From the NCBI GenBank assembly GCA_030832825.1, contig JAURIJ010000002.1:62001-126000 (forward strand): a stretch of DNA of 64,000 bases, given 5' to 3'. Under the pieces are notes generated by a model, which was not told the origin of the DNA, searched no databases, and saw only the letters and a program-made list of their open reading frames with translations. This document shows, piece by piece, positions 31,308 to 42,391 of this stretch. Position 1 is the stretch's first letter. Each line of letters opens with the position of its first letter. This stretch comes from Gammaproteobacteria bacterium (GTDB lineage: Bacteria; Pseudomonadota; Gammaproteobacteria; Pseudomonadales; Pseudohongiellaceae). A program made the position numbers and the translations under genes.

Positions 31308-31380
31308 TTGATTGAACGGATAGTCGGACTGTTAACGTCACGAGTGAGTTAACGACAACTATTTTTATTGAGGTACCTGC

Positions 31381-31851
31381 ATGAATCTCAACGCAACGAT
31401 AATCGGACAATCGATCGCTTTCTTCGTGTTTGTCTGGTTTTGCATGAAGTATGTCTGGCCTCCGATCACAGCCATTCTTGAAGAGCGTCAGAGGAAGATC
31501 GCTGACGGGCTTGAGGCCGCCGAAAGGGCTCAGCGCGATCTGAACCTTGCGCAGGACAAAGTTGCTGAAGAGCTGCGCGATGCAAAGAAGCAGGGTGCGG
31601 ATTTGATTGAGCTGGCCAACAAACGCGCAAATCAGATCATCGATGAGGCGAAGGAGAAGGCTCGCGAGGAAGGCAAGCGCCTGATCGCCGGGGCCAAGGC
31701 GGAAATCGATATGGAGCTACAGCGTGCGAAAGAGGCCTTGCGTGCTCAGGTCGCAGCGATCGCGATTGCCGGCGTAGAGAGGATTTTGGAATCCTCAATC
31801 GATCAGGCAGCCAACGAAGAGCTGGTCAAGAAGCTCGCAACCGAGCTATAG
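31381..31851 (+). CDS. atpF: ATP synthase F0 subunit b
   Basis: Subunit b is the peripheral stalk. The 156-residue protein has one N-terminal membrane helix (about 6-26, [21 protein letters not shown]) followed by a long charged, heptad-like helix and the C-terminal delta-contact segment. Length equals E. coli AtpF. It is 73 bases after atpE and 10 bases before atpH. Confidence 0.97.
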   Translation: MNLNATIIGQSIAFFVFVWFCMKYVWPPITAILEERQRKIADGLEAAERAQRDLNLAQDKVAEELRDAKKQGADLIELANKRANQIIDEAKEKAREEGKRLIAGAKAEIDMELQRAKEALRAQVAAIAIAGVERILESSIDQAANEELVKKLATEL

Positions 31852-31861
31852 GCGAAAAGCG

Positions 31862-32398
31862 ATGGCAGAGACAATCACACTGGCTAGGCCCTATGCCAAG
31901 GCCTCCTTCGAGGTGGCACTGGCTGCGAAAGAACTTGGCGAATGGTCGGAAGCCTTGAAGCTGCTGGCCAGCGTGTCGGCGAATGAATTGGTCAGAAAGC
32001 ATCTGCTTTCTCCGTCCCTGACGGCGACACAGCAGGCTGAAACCCTGATTCAGTTGTGCGGCGCGGAACTCCGCCCAAAGGCTCACAACCTGGTGCGACT
32101 GCTGGCAGAGAATAAGCGTCTGCCGCTGCTCGCCGACATCTCCGAGCTCTTCGATGCTATGAAGGCCAACCAGGAAATGACCTTGGCGGTGGACATGTCG
32201 ACCGCGTTTGAACTGAACAAAGACGTTTTGAATAAGATCACTCAAGCGCTTCAGTCTCGCTTGAACAGAGAGATCAAGTTGCAGACCCGTGTGGACAGAG
32301 ATCTGATCGGTGGCGCAGTCATTCGAGCTGGCGACACCGTCATCGACAATTCCGTCCGGGGAAAACTGACCAAATTAGCCGAAGCAATGAATTCCTAG
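31862..32398 (+). CDS. atpH: ATP synthase F1 subunit delta
   Basis: Delta joins the peripheral stalk to the F1 head. The 178-residue protein starts with [15 protein letters not shown] and ends with [25 protein letters not shown], both family hallmarks. It lies between atpF and atpA with short gaps. Confidence 0.96.
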   Translation: MAETITLARPYAKASFEVALAAKELGEWSEALKLLASVSANELVRKHLLSPSLTATQQAETLIQLCGAELRPKAHNLVRLLAENKRLPLLADISELFDAMKANQEMTLAVDMSTAFELNKDVLNKITQALQSRLNREIKLQTRVDRDLIGGAVIRAGDTVIDNSVRGKLTKLAEAMNS

Positions 32399-32417
32399 CA
32401 CGACTGGGAATGAGGGA

Positions 32418-33968
32418 ATGAGTATGCAACAACTGAACCCATCAGAAATCAGCGAAATCATCAAGCAGCGTATTGAGAATCTCGATGTTTCCGTGCAAGC
32501 GAAGAATACAGGTACCATTGTCAGCGTTTCTGACGGCATCATCCGCATCCACGGCTTGGCAGACGTGATGTATGGCGAGATGATCGAGTTCGATGGTGGC
32601 GTCTTCGGAATGGCACTGAACCTCGAGCGCGACTCGGTGGGTGCTGTGGTACTCGGCGACTACAAGACTCTCGCGGAAGGCCAGACCTGCAGCTGCACCA
32701 AGCGCATTCTGGAAGTGCCAGTCGGTCCGGAGCTCGAGGGCCGTGTGGTGGACGCTCTCGGCAAGCCAATCGACGGCAAGGGTGCCATCAATGCCAAGCT
32801 CAGCTCTCCCGTGGAAAAAGTGGCTCCCGGCGTAATCGCCCGTCAATCGGTGGACCAACCGGTACAGACCGGTCTGAAGGCGATCGACGCGATGGTGCCG
32901 ATCGGTCGTGGCCAGCGCGAGTTGATCATCGGTGACCGCCAGGTGGGCAAGACCGCTGTGGCGGTCGACGCGATCATCAACCAAAAGGGCAAGGGCGTTA
33001 AGTGCATCTACGTCGCGATCGGACAGAAGCAGTCCTCCATCGCCAACGTGGTGAACAAGCTGGAAGAGCACGGCGCCATGGAATACACCATCGTCGTGGC
33101 CGCCAGCGCGTCCGACCCGGCCTCCATGCAGTTCATTGCTCCCTACGCCGGCTGCTCCATGGGTGAGTACTACCGCGACCGCGGCCAGGACGCCCTGATC
33201 ATTTATGACGACCTGACCAAGCAGGCCTGGGCCTACCGTCAGATATCCCTGCTGCTGCGTCGGCCGCCGGGCCGTGAAGCCTACCCCGGAGACGTGTTCT
33301 ACCTGCACTCCCGTCTGCTGGAGCGCGCGTCACGCGTAAACGCCGAATACGTCGAACAATTCACCAATGGCGAAGTGAAGGGCAAGACCGGGTCGCTGAC
33401 GGCACTGCCGATCATCGAAACCCAGGCGGGTGACGTGTCCGCGTTCGTTCCGACCAATGTGATCTCCATTACTGACGGCCAGATATTTCTGGAAAGCAAC
33501 CTGTTCAACTCCGGTATCCGCCCCGCGATCAACGCCGGACTGTCGGTGTCTCGAGTAGGCGGTGCTGCACAGACCAAGATCATCAAGAAGCTGGGCGGCG
33601 GTATCCGTATCGCTCTGGCCCAGTACCGCGAGCTGGCGGCATTCGCCCAGTTCGCGTCTGATCTGGACGAAGCCACACGTGCACAGCTGGAGCACGGCCA
33701 GCGCGTGACCGAGCTGATGAAGCAGTCCCAATACTCACCCCTGTCCGTCGCCGAGATGGCACTGGTGCTGTACGCCGCGAACGAAGGCTTCCTTAAGGAT
33801 GTCGAGTTGAACAAGGTCGTCGCCTTCGAGCGCGCCCTGCTGTCCTACGCCAACAGCGAGCATGCAGCTCTGCTGGCGAAGATCAACGAAAAGGGTGACT
33901 TCAACGACGAGATTGCGGCGCAGATGAAGGCAGCAATCCAGAAGTTCAAGGCAACACAGACCTGGTAA
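32418..33968 (+). CDS. atpA: ATP synthase F1 subunit alpha
   Basis: Alpha carries the non-catalytic nucleotide sites. The 516-residue protein has [20 protein letters not shown] (Walker A, about 162-181), the [31 protein letters not shown] region and the arginine finger context [22 protein letters not shown] second Met two codons in is an alternative start. Confidence 0.98.
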   Translation: MSMQQLNPSEISEIIKQRIENLDVSVQAKNTGTIVSVSDGIIRIHGLADVMYGEMIEFDGGVFGMALNLERDSVGAVVLGDYKTLAEGQTCSCTKRILEVPVGPELEGRVVDALGKPIDGKGAINAKLSSPVEKVAPGVIARQSVDQPVQTGLKAIDAMVPIGRGQRELIIGDRQVGKTAVAVDAIINQKGKGVKCIYVAIGQKQSSIANVVNKLEEHGAMEYTIVVAASASDPASMQFIAPYAGCSMGEYYRDRGQDALIIYDDLTKQAWAYRQISLLLRRPPGREAYPGDVFYLHSRLLERASRVNAEYVEQFTNGEVKGKTGSLTALPIIETQAGDVSAFVPTNVISITDGQIFLESNLFNSGIRPAINAGLSVSRVGGAAQTKIIKKLGGGIRIALAQYRELAAFAQFASDLDEATRAQLEHGQRVTELMKQSQYSPLSVAEMALVLYAANEGFLKDVELNKVVAFERALLSYANSEHAALLAKINEKGDFNDEIAAQMKAAIQKFKATQTW

Positions 33969-33987
33969 GACAGGAACACGGTGAGTT

Positions 33988-34848
33988 ATGGCTGTCGGCA
34001 AAGAGATTAGAACCAAGATCTCCAGCATCAAGAACACTGCGAAGATCACCAACGCGATGGAGATGGTTGCGGCCAGCAAGATGCGCAAGGCGCAGGATCG
34101 CATGGCGCTGGGGCGACCTTACGCAACCCGCATTCGTGAAGTGATCGGGCATGTGGCCAATGCGACCCCCGAATACCAACACGTCTACTTTTCCCACCGG
34201 GAAGTGAAACGTGTCGGCTATATCGTGGTGTCTTCCGATCGCGGTCTTTGCGGCGGCTTGAACGTCAATGCTTTCAAGGCAGCCGTACGCTCCATGTCTG
34301 GCTGGAAAAGTCAGAAAGTCGGCACCGAATTCTGCGTCATCGGTGCCAAGGCGGCGTCGTTCTTCAACAACTTCGGTGGCAAGGTGGTCGCCTCCGTGCG
34401 CGGCCTCGGCGACTCGCCAAAGGTGGAGGACATCATCGGCGCCGTGAAGGTCATGCTGGATCGCTTCGAGAGCGGGGAAATCGACCGTCTCTTCATCGTC
34501 AGCAACAGCTTCGTGAACACCATGACCCAGAGCCCGGTGGTAGCACAGCTGCTGCCGCTGGAAGCTTCCGAGAACAAGGAATTCAAGCACCACTGGGACT
34601 ACATCTACGAGCCGGACGCACAGGAGCTGCTCGATGCTCTGCTGGCCCGTTACATCGAGTCTCAGGTTTACCAGGCAGTGGTCGAGAACATCGCCTGTGA
34701 GCAGGCCGCGCGCATGATCGCCATGAAGAACGCCACCGAGAACGCCGGCGACCTGATCAAGGAACTGGGGCTGATCTACAACAAGGCGCGTCAGGCATCG
34801 ATCACGCAGGAACTGTCCGAAATCGTGGGTGGCGCAGCAGCCGTCTAA
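33988..34848 (+). CDS. atpG: ATP synthase F1 subunit gamma
   Basis: Gamma is the central rotor shaft. The 286-residue protein starts [33 protein letters not shown] and ends with the matching C-terminal helix [19 protein letters not shown]; the two helices form the coiled-coil shaft. It is 19 bases after atpA. Confidence 0.97.
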   Translation: MAVGKEIRTKISSIKNTAKITNAMEMVAASKMRKAQDRMALGRPYATRIREVIGHVANATPEYQHVYFSHREVKRVGYIVVSSDRGLCGGLNVNAFKAAVRSMSGWKSQKVGTEFCVIGAKAASFFNNFGGKVVASVRGLGDSPKVEDIIGAVKVMLDRFESGEIDRLFIVSNSFVNTMTQSPVVAQLLPLEASENKEFKHHWDYIYEPDAQELLDALLARYIESQVYQAVVENIACEQAARMIAMKNATENAGDLIKELGLIYNKARQASITQELSEIVGGAAAV

Positions 34849-34888
34849 GCCGCCCGAACATGGCCTGTCCCAGCGACCGGCCCACTAG

Positions 34889-36328
<1,440 letters not shown>

Positions 36329-36371
36329 TCGGGTCCCGGCACTGACACCTGCAAGCAGAGAGCAATGATTT

Positions 36372-36785
36372 ATGGCCATGACAATGCACTGTGACATCGT
36401 AAGCGCGGAGGAGAAGATATACTCCGGCATGGTGGAGCTCCTGGTGGCCACCGGCACACTCGGCGATCTGGGCGTGGCTCCCGGCCATGCACCGCTGCTG
36501 ACGGCGCTGATCCCCGGCCCCGTGCGCATCGTGCTGCAGGACGGCGCCGAGCAGATCTACTATGTGTCTGGTGGTTTCCTTGAAGTCCAGAGCGGTGTTG
36601 TCACCGTGCTCGCGGACACTGCCCTGCGCGCCGACGACGTGAATGAGGCTGCAGCGCTGCAGGCCATTCAGGATGCGAACGACGCCATCGCCAACAAGGA
36701 TGCCGAGTTCGAGTACTCCCGCGCCGCGGCCCAACTGGCCGAGGCCGCAGCCCAGCTGCGCGCACTGCGTCAACTGCGCAAGTAA
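36372..36785 (+). CDS. atpC: ATP synthase F1 subunit epsilon
   Basis: Epsilon is the rotor subunit that also inhibits ATP hydrolysis. The 137-residue protein starts [19 protein letters not shown], has [14 protein letters not shown], and a C-terminal helical arm rich in Ala and Leu. It is the last atp gene, followed at once by a terminator. Confidence 0.97.
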   Translation: MAMTMHCDIVSAEEKIYSGMVELLVATGTLGDLGVAPGHAPLLTALIPGPVRIVLQDGAEQIYYVSGGFLEVQSGVVTVLADTALRADDVNEAAALQAIQDANDAIANKDAEFEYSRAAAQLAEAAAQLRALRQLRK

Positions 36786-36803
36786 GCAGCCGGAAGGCAA
36801 CGG

Positions 36804-36832
36804 AAAAGGGCGGCGTGAGCTGCCCTTTTTTT
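36804..36832 (+). terminator. Rho-independent terminator of the atp operon
   Basis: A 9-base stem AAGGGCGGC / GCTGCCCTT (one G-T pair) with a GTGA loop is followed by an uninterrupted T run ending at 36832. It lies 20 bases after the atpC stop and 73 bases before glmU. Confidence 0.9.
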
Positions 36833-36905
36833 ATGCAGTGCAAAACCCATCGCCTTATTCTCAGTTAAGATAGCTGCCAATTCAGACTTCCAGAACGGCA
36901 TTGCC

Positions 36906-38285
36906 ATGAGTTCATCCCCCGCTTTCCCCCTCAACGTCATCATTCTGGCTGCCGGCAAAGGCAAGCGCATGCACTCGGACATTCCCAAGGTCCTGCACAA
37001 GGTGGGCGGACGCTCGCTGCTGGCGCATGTAGTCGACACCGCACTGAGTCTCGATGCCGCCGCTGTGCATGTGGTGGTGGGACATGAGGCCGAGCAGATT
37101 CGCACCGCCTTCGAGTCAGCACCCCTCAGCTGGGCCCTGCAGGCCGACCAGCTCGGCACCGGCCACGCCGTCGCTCAGGCCATGCCGAACGTCAGCGATG
37201 ACGCGCTGATGCTGGTGCTCTATGGCGATGTCCCCCTTATTCAGGCGGACACCCTGCGCCAATTACTGGCGCAGGCCGGCGCAGGAGCACTCGCGGTGCT
37301 TACGCTGAACAGCACCGACCCTCACGGGCTGGGCCGCATCCTGCGTGACGCCGAGGGCAGAGCCATCGCCATTGTGGAAGAGAAGGATGCCACTGCCGAG
37401 CAGAAGGCCATCAAGGAAACCAACAGCGGGATCATGGCGGTGCGCAGCGCAGCTCTGCGCCAGTGGCTCGGACGGCTGAAGAACGACAATGCCCAGTGCG
37501 AGTACTACCTCACGGATATCGTTGGCCTGGCCGTTGCCGATGGCATTGCCGTGGAGACCCTGCGGATCAACGACGAGCTGGAAGTGCTGGGGGTGAACAA
37601 CAAGGTGCAACTCGCTCAGCTGGAGCGTCACTACCAACGTCTCATGGCGGAGCGTTTGCTTGAGGCCGGCGTAACCCTGGCTGACCCTGGTCGCTTCGAT
37701 GTGCGCGGCGAGCTGACGTGCGGCCGCGACGTGGAGATTGACATCAACTGCATTTTTGAAGGCAAGGTCGTGCTAGGCAATCGCGTGCGCATTGGTCCGA
37801 ATGTCTGCATCAAGAATGCCGTGATCGGCGACTACACCGTGATTCACGCGAATTCGCACATTGATGGCGCACAGGTGGCCGCTCAGTGTGCGGTCGGACC
37901 CTTCGCCCGCCTGCGTCCCGGCACCGTTCTGAACATCGGTTCCAAAATCGGCAATTTTGTGGAAACAAAAAAGGCGACACTTGGCGCCGGCAGCAAGGTC
38001 AATCATCTCAGCTATGTGGGCGACGCGACCCTTGGCAGAGACGTCAACATCGGCGCCGGCACCATCACCTGCAATTACGACGGGGTGAACAAGTTCGAGA
38101 CGCGCATCGAGGACAATGTCTTCGTGGGCTCTAACACCGCCTTGGTGGCTCCGGTGAAGATCGGCGAGAACGCCACCATCGGCGCCGGCTCGACCATCAC
38201 GGGCGATGTTCCCTGCGAGCATCTCGCGATCGCCCGCGGCCGACAACGCAATATCGAAGGCTGGAAAAAGCCCTCCAAAAAATAG
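36906..38285 (+). CDS. glmU: Bifunctional N-acetylglucosamine-1-phosphate uridyltransferase / glucosamine-1-phosphate acetyltransferase
   Basis: GlmU performs the last two steps to UDP-GlcNAc for peptidoglycan and LPS. The 459-residue protein has the N-terminal pyrophosphorylase domain with ILAAGKGKRMHSDIPKVLHKVGG and QLGTGHAVAQA, and from about residue 255 a left-handed beta helix of hexapeptide repeats with the acetyltransferase site (RLRPGT, NFVETKKATLG, NHLSYVGDA, NYDG). glmS, which makes its precursor, follows after 75 bases. Confidence 0.98.
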   Translation: MSSSPAFPLNVIILAAGKGKRMHSDIPKVLHKVGGRSLLAHVVDTALSLDAAAVHVVVGHEAEQIRTAFESAPLSWALQADQLGTGHAVAQAMPNVSDDALMLVLYGDVPLIQADTLRQLLAQAGAGALAVLTLNSTDPHGLGRILRDAEGRAIAIVEEKDATAEQKAIKETNSGIMAVRSAALRQWLGRLKNDNAQCEYYLTDIVGLAVADGIAVETLRINDELEVLGVNNKVQLAQLERHYQRLMAERLLEAGVTLADPGRFDVRGELTCGRDVEIDINCIFEGKVVLGNRVRIGPNVCIKNAVIGDYTVIHANSHIDGAQVAAQCAVGPFARLRPGTVLNIGSKIGNFVETKKATLGAGSKVNHLSYVGDATLGRDVNIGAGTITCNYDGVNKFETRIEDNVFVGSNTALVAPVKIGENATIGAGSTITGDVPCEHLAIARGRQRNIEGWKKPSKK

Positions 38286-38301
38286 GCCCGACCAGGGCAA
38301 T

Positions 38302-38333
38302 GGTGACGCGGCGACGCTGTGCACGCCGTCACC
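38302..38333 (+). promoter_or_regulatory. Hairpin in the glmU-glmS gap
   Basis: GGTGACG at 38302-38308 pairs perfectly with CGTCACC at 38327-38333, with a further GC-rich part of the 18-base loop able to extend the stem after a one-base bulge. It stands 15-25 bases before the glmS ribosome-binding site, in the place where E. coli glmS carries a hairpin opened by the sRNA GlmZ. No T run follows, so a terminator is unlikely. Confidence 0.5.
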
Positions 38334-38360
38334 GTCGATTCATTTCAAGGGAGCAGGAAC

Positions 38361-40199
38361 ATGTGTGGAATAGTGGGCGCTGTGGCGCAGCGTGATGTGG
38401 CCGGTATTCTTCTGGAGGGTCTGCGCCGGCTGGAATATCGCGGCTATGACTCCGCCGGCATGGCGCTGCTGGATGCCGCCACCGGGGCCATCGACTGCAT
38501 CAAGGCTACTGGCAAGGTCGCCAAGCTGGAAGAGTCCATGGCCGCCCGGCCCTTCGAAGGCCGCATCGGCATCGCGCACACGCGCTGGGCCACGCACGGC
38601 GAGCCGAGCGAGCGCAACGCCCACCCGCATCTTTCCGCCGACGATTTCGCCCTGGTGCACAATGGCATCATCGAGAACTACCAGGCGCTGCGGCAGGAGC
38701 TCACGGCGCAGGGCTATGTCTTCGTCTCGGAAACCGATACCGAGGCGGTGGTGCATCTGATTCACCAGGCCTGCCATGGTCGGGGTCTGACGCTGATCGA
38801 GGCCGTGAAGCAGGTGGTGCCGCGTCTGCATGGCGCCTATGGCCTCTGCGTGATCAGCCGACGTGAGCCTGATCGCATTGTCGTGGCACGCAGTGGCAGC
38901 CCGCTGGTGATAGGCGTGGGCATCGGGGAGAACTTCATCGCCTCCGACGCCCTCGCGCTTGGGCAGGTGACGGACCGCTTCATGTATCTGGAAGAGGGCG
39001 ACATTGCCGAGCTCACCCTGAAGGACCTGAAGATCTGGAACGCGGGCAAGCGCGTGCAGCGCGACGTCACCCACATCACCAGCGAGAGCGCAGAAGTCGA
39101 GAAGGGCGAGTACGGCCACTTCATGCTCAAGGAAATCCACGAGCAGGCTCAGGTCATCCGCAACACCCTGAATGGCCGCATCAGCGACACCCATGTGCTG
39201 GAAGAAGCGTTCGGTGTGAAGGCACGCGGTATTTTTGACCAGGTGAAACAAGTGCAGATCGTGGCCTGCGGCACGAGCTATCACGCCGGCATGATCACCA
39301 AGTACTGGCTGGAAAACATCGCGAAGATCCCGTCCCAGATCGACATCGCCAGCGACTATCGCTACCGCCACATCATCGTGCAGCCGGGCACGCTGTTCGT
39401 CACCATCTCACAGTCGGGCGAGACCGCTGACACCCTGGCCGCCCTGCGCTTCGCCCGCGATCTGGGCGGCTATGTGGGGCACCTGGCTATCTGCAACGTC
39501 GCCACCAGTTCCCTGGTGCGCGAGTCCGACTTCTGCCTGCTGACCAATGCCGGACGCGAGATCGGCGTCGCTTCCACGAAGGCCTTCACCACGCAACTGT
39601 GTGCGCTGCTGCTGCTAACCCTGGTGCTGGCACGACGCACCGGCATGAGCGATGAGACCGAGCAGCAGTACGTGCGCGACCTCAACAGCCTGTCCGCTCT
39701 CGTCACACGCGCTCTGTTGCTGGACAAGCAGGTCAAGGCGGTCGCCAAGGCGCTGATGGACAAGCACCACGCGCTGTATCTCGGGCGCGGCGTGCAGTAC
39801 CCCGTCGCCAAGGAAGGGGCGCTGAAGCTGAAGGAGATTTCCTATATCCACGCTGAGGCCTATCCGGCCGGCGAGCTCAAGCACGGCCCGCTGGCGCTGG
39901 TGGACGAGAAGATGCCGGTGATTGCCGTGGCCCCGAACGACGAGCTGCTGGGCAAGCTCAAGGGCAACCTCGCGGAAGTCAGGGCCCGCGGGGGCAAGCT
40001 GTTCGTGTTTGCCGATGAGTCGGCCGGCTTCGAGGCCGATCGCAGCTGCAAGGTGGTGAACGTGCCGAGTGTCCCTGAAGTCCTCGCGCCGATCATCTAC
40101 ACCATTCCGCTGCAACTGCTCTCTTATCACGTGGCGATCTACAAGGGCACGGATGTCGATCATCCGCGCAATCTGGCCAAGTCGGTGACGGTGGAGTAG
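38361..40199 (+). CDS. glmS: Glutamine-fructose-6-phosphate aminotransferase (isomerizing)
   Basis: GlmS makes glucosamine-6-phosphate, the entry to amino sugar synthesis. The 612-residue protein starts MCGIVGAVAQRD with the catalytic Cys1 glutaminase nucleophile after Met removal, has RWATHGEPSERNAHPH near residue 73, and two SIS sugar-binding domains in the C-terminal half (TISQSGETADTLAALR), ending KSVTVE. I used ATG 38361, with GGGAGCAGG upstream, since the nucleophile must be N-terminal. Confidence 0.98.
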   Translation: MCGIVGAVAQRDVAGILLEGLRRLEYRGYDSAGMALLDAATGAIDCIKATGKVAKLEESMAARPFEGRIGIAHTRWATHGEPSERNAHPHLSADDFALVHNGIIENYQALRQELTAQGYVFVSETDTEAVVHLIHQACHGRGLTLIEAVKQVVPRLHGAYGLCVISRREPDRIVVARSGSPLVIGVGIGENFIASDALALGQVTDRFMYLEEGDIAELTLKDLKIWNAGKRVQRDVTHITSESAEVEKGEYGHFMLKEIHEQAQVIRNTLNGRISDTHVLEEAFGVKARGIFDQVKQVQIVACGTSYHAGMITKYWLENIAKIPSQIDIASDYRYRHIIVQPGTLFVTISQSGETADTLAALRFARDLGGYVGHLAICNVATSSLVRESDFCLLTNAGREIGVASTKAFTTQLCALLLLTLVLARRTGMSDETEQQYVRDLNSLSALVTRALLLDKQVKAVAKALMDKHHALYLGRGVQYPVAKEGALKLKEISYIHAEAYPAGELKHGPLALVDEKMPVIAVAPNDELLGKLKGNLAEVRARGGKLFVFADESAGFEADRSCKVVNVPSVPEVLAPIIYTIPLQLLSYHVAIYKGTDVDHPRNLAKSVTVE

Positions 40200-40246
40200 T
40201 CTGCCTGCGTCTCGATGCGCGATGACAAAGCGAATGGGCGTTCACC

Positions 40247-40888
40247 ATGTATATTCCATCCACATTTTCTGAAGCCGATGCAAAAGCGCTGGCCGGGTTG
40301 ATATCACAGTATCCGTTGGGATTGCTGATCTCTTCCGGAACGTCTGGCCTCCTGGCGTCACCGATACCGTTTCTTTATCGAGAAAACGAGAACGCGCCAT
40401 CGCTTGTCGCCCACCTGGCAAGGGCGAACCCGCATTGGAAGGATCTTGCAGGGCTCTCGGAATGTCTGGTGGTGTTTCAAGGCGCGGCCAACTACGTCAG
40501 CCCTGATTGGTATCCCTCAAAGCAGACCACTCACAAGGTAGTTCCGACTTGGAACTATGAAATGGTTCAGGTGAAAGGCGTTCCCACGATCATCGAATTG
40601 ACGGACTGGCTCGGAGGTCAGGTCGGTGAATTGACCGAGTCAATGGAAAAAAGACGGCAAACGCCGTGGAGGCCAGGTGATGCCCCCTCCGATTTCATTG
40701 AATCTCAAATGAAGGCAATCGTTGGGCTTGAAATCAGAATCACCGACATGAAGGGCAAGTGGAAGATGAGCCAGAACAGACTGCCCGAGGATGTGCGGGG
40801 CGTTGTCCATGGCATGTCGGACCCGACCGACCCTTATTTCAATTTGCGCGCGGCCGAGATTGTCTCTTCCAGAAATCCTGTCAAGTAA
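40247..40888 (+). CDS. PaiB-like FMN-binding protein
   Basis: A 213-residue protein of the PaiB / FMN-binding negative transcriptional regulator family, split-barrel flavoproteins first named for a Bacillus sporulation regulator. Typical sequence includes MYIPSTFSEADAKAL at the start, PIPFLYR, ANPHWKDL, FQGAANYVSPDWYPSK near residue 82 and VPTWNYEMVQVKG near 103. No helix-turn-helix is evident, so a DNA-binding role is not supported here; an FMN-linked enzymatic role is possible. It is 47 bases after glmS and convergent with the HexR-like gene. Confidence 0.85.
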   Translation: MYIPSTFSEADAKALAGLISQYPLGLLISSGTSGLLASPIPFLYRENENAPSLVAHLARANPHWKDLAGLSECLVVFQGAANYVSPDWYPSKQTTHKVVPTWNYEMVQVKGVPTIIELTDWLGGQVGELTESMEKRRQTPWRPGDAPSDFIESQMKAIVGLEIRITDMKGKWKMSQNRLPEDVRGVVHGMSDPTDPYFNLRAAEIVSSRNPVK

Positions 40889-40946
40889 GGCTGGGCATGT
40901 GCCGACAAATTCGACCGCTCCTGAACGTCAGTGCAAGCCGACGGTC

Positions 40947-41816
40947 TCAGGTACGCAGCATGCGCAGGCTCTTGTTCATGCGCTTCAAGTGATCCTTGAG
41001 CATGGACTTGCGGTAGCGCGCCACGCCCATGGCAAGCACGTCGATCACCAGCAGATGCGCGATGCGCGAGGATACCGGCGTGAACTCGTGCTGATCGTCT
41101 TCCACGTTGACGTGAATGGCGATGCTGCACAGTTCGCTCAGCGGCGTTTTCTGCGGCGTCAGACCGATGACGGTGGCGCCGGCCTCCAGCGCGAGGTTGA
41201 CGCTCTGGATCAGCGCCTTGGTGCGCCCGGACTGGGAGATTGCCACCACCACGTCCTTCTCGCTCAGCGAGATGGCGGACATCAGCTGGATGTGCGGATC
41301 GGTGTAGGCCGCAGTGGACACCTGCAGGCGGAAGAACTTGTGCTGGGCATCGGCGGCCACCGAGCCGGAGGCGCCGAAGCCGTAGAACTCCACGCGACCG
41401 GCATGGCTGAGTTTGTTGATCGCCTCTTCCAGTACAGCTGGGTCGAGCTGATCCCGCACTTTCAGCAGCGAGCCGATCGTGGAGTCGAACACCTTGCTGC
41501 ACAGATCCGCGGCGGTGTCGTTGTCGTCGACGGAAAACTGCGAGTAGCCGCTGTTGGCGCCCAGGTGCTGGGCCAGCTGCAGCTTGAAGGACTGGAAGCC
41601 GTCATAGCCCAGTGCCCGACAGAAACGCAGCACCGTCGGCTCGCTGACCTCGGCGCTGGAGGCCGCATCGACGATACGCATGTTGATCAGTGCAGCACTG
41701 TTCTCGAGGATGAAGTCGGCCACCTTGCGTTCAGACTTGCGCAGGCTGTTGCGGTGTTCCCTGATCTTGTTGATGGGGTTGTGTGCTTCCACGCGGTGCG
41801 TTCCTGGTTCGCTCAT
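40947..41816 (-). CDS. RpiR-family transcriptional regulator, HexR-like
   Basis: A 289-residue regulator with an N-terminal helix-turn-helix of the RpiR type (SERKVADFILENS, then AEVSEPTVLRFCRALGYDGFQSFKLQLA, about 27-85) and a C-terminal SIS domain with VEFYGFGASGSVAADAQHKF and AISQSGRTKALIQ that should bind a sugar phosphate. It resembles HexR, which senses KDPG and controls zwf, edd and gapA; none of those genes is nearby. A GTG at 41792 with AGGA about 9 bases upstream is an alternative start. A TATATT -10-like sequence lies at 41822-41827, too close for the upstream ATG. Confidence 0.85.
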   Translation of the reverse strand: MSEPGTHRVEAHNPINKIREHRNSLRKSERKVADFILENSAALINMRIVDAASSAEVSEPTVLRFCRALGYDGFQSFKLQLAQHLGANSGYSQFSVDDNDTAADLCSKVFDSTIGSLLKVRDQLDPAVLEEAINKLSHAGRVEFYGFGASGSVAADAQHKFFRLQVSTAAYTDPHIQLMSAISLSEKDVVVAISQSGRTKALIQSVNLALEAGATVIGLTPQKTPLSELCSIAIHVNVEDDQHEFTPVSSRIAHLLVIDVLAMGVARYRKSMLKDHLKRMNKSLRMLRT

Positions 41817-41845
41817 GGCCGCAATATAGCAGGAAATACAGACAT

Positions 41846-42289
41846 TTAACTACCGTGTGTCTGGGCGAGAGCGACTTCCTCCATGGCCTGCATCACCCTG
41901 CACCAATCGTCCATGCAGGCGTCGCCCATCTGTTGCCTGAGTTGTGCAAACACCTCTCGCTGCATGCCGGAAATCTTCCGCTCCAGAGCCTTGCCGTCAC
42001 CACTCAGAGACAAGCGTCTGCGGCGTGCGTCGCTGGTGTCGATATCGGTCAGCACCAAGCCCTGGCGCAGAAGTGGCTGCAGCGTCTTGTGCAGCGCCTG
42101 ATTGGTCACCGCGAGGTGCGCCGCCAGCTCCCCGACTGTCACCGTGCCTGCGCGGCGGATCATGAACAGAGCCCGGTGATGTGCACGGCCAAGTCCATAC
42201 TGGGCCAGAATCGTGTCAGGCCCTCGCACCAGCTCGCGAAAAGCCCGGTGCATGAGCCCCAGATAGTTGTCGAGATCCACGTCCTTCAC
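41846..42289 (-). CDS. MarR-family transcriptional regulator
   Basis: A 147-residue winged-helix regulator with GLGRAHHRALFMIRRAG, VTVGELAAHLAVTNQALHKTLQPLLRQGLV (recognition helix about 55-80) and the wing DARRRRLSLSGDG. I prefer GTG at 42289, with GGAG 8 bases upstream, over a GTG three codons earlier that touches that GGAG. It is divergent from the SnoaL-like gene; two palindromes lie between the two starts, one near each gene, so autoregulation and control of the neighbour are likely. Ligand unknown. Confidence 0.88.
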   Translation of the reverse strand: MKDVDLDNYLGLMHRAFRELVRGPDTILAQYGLGRAHHRALFMIRRAGTVTVGELAAHLAVTNQALHKTLQPLLRQGLVLTDIDTSDARRRRLSLSGDGKALERKISGMQREVFAQLRQQMGDACMDDWCRVMQAMEEVALAQTHGS

Positions 42290-42321
42290 GTAACGCACTC
42301 CGCCGTTTGGCCTGGCCAGAT

Positions 42322-42340
42322 ATATCAGGCATGTTGATAT
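42322..42340. promoter_or_regulatory. Operator-like palindrome 1 (marR side)
   Basis: ATATCA-N7-TGATAT, with one more matching base pair outside each arm. It lies 33 bases upstream of the marR start. The 19-base layout repeats in the second site, centre to centre 37 bases away. Confidence 0.6.
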
Positions 42341-42358
42341 AAATTGACTCGAAGATAT

Positions 42359-42377
42359 ATATTAACCAAGTTGATAT
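42359..42377. promoter_or_regulatory. Operator-like palindrome 2 (SnoaL-like gene side)
   Basis: ATATTA-N7-TGATAT, the same geometry as the first site with one arm mismatch. It lies just before the AGGAG (42381-42385) of the SnoaL-like gene, so bound MarR would block that transcript. Confidence 0.55.
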
Positions 42378-42391
42378 AAAAGGAGCGTCCC

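Noticed and set aside
38286-38360. glmS ribozyme in the glmS leader
   Set aside because: The gap is only 75 bases, too short for the ribozyme fold, and the host is gram-negative; a simple hairpin is all that is supported.
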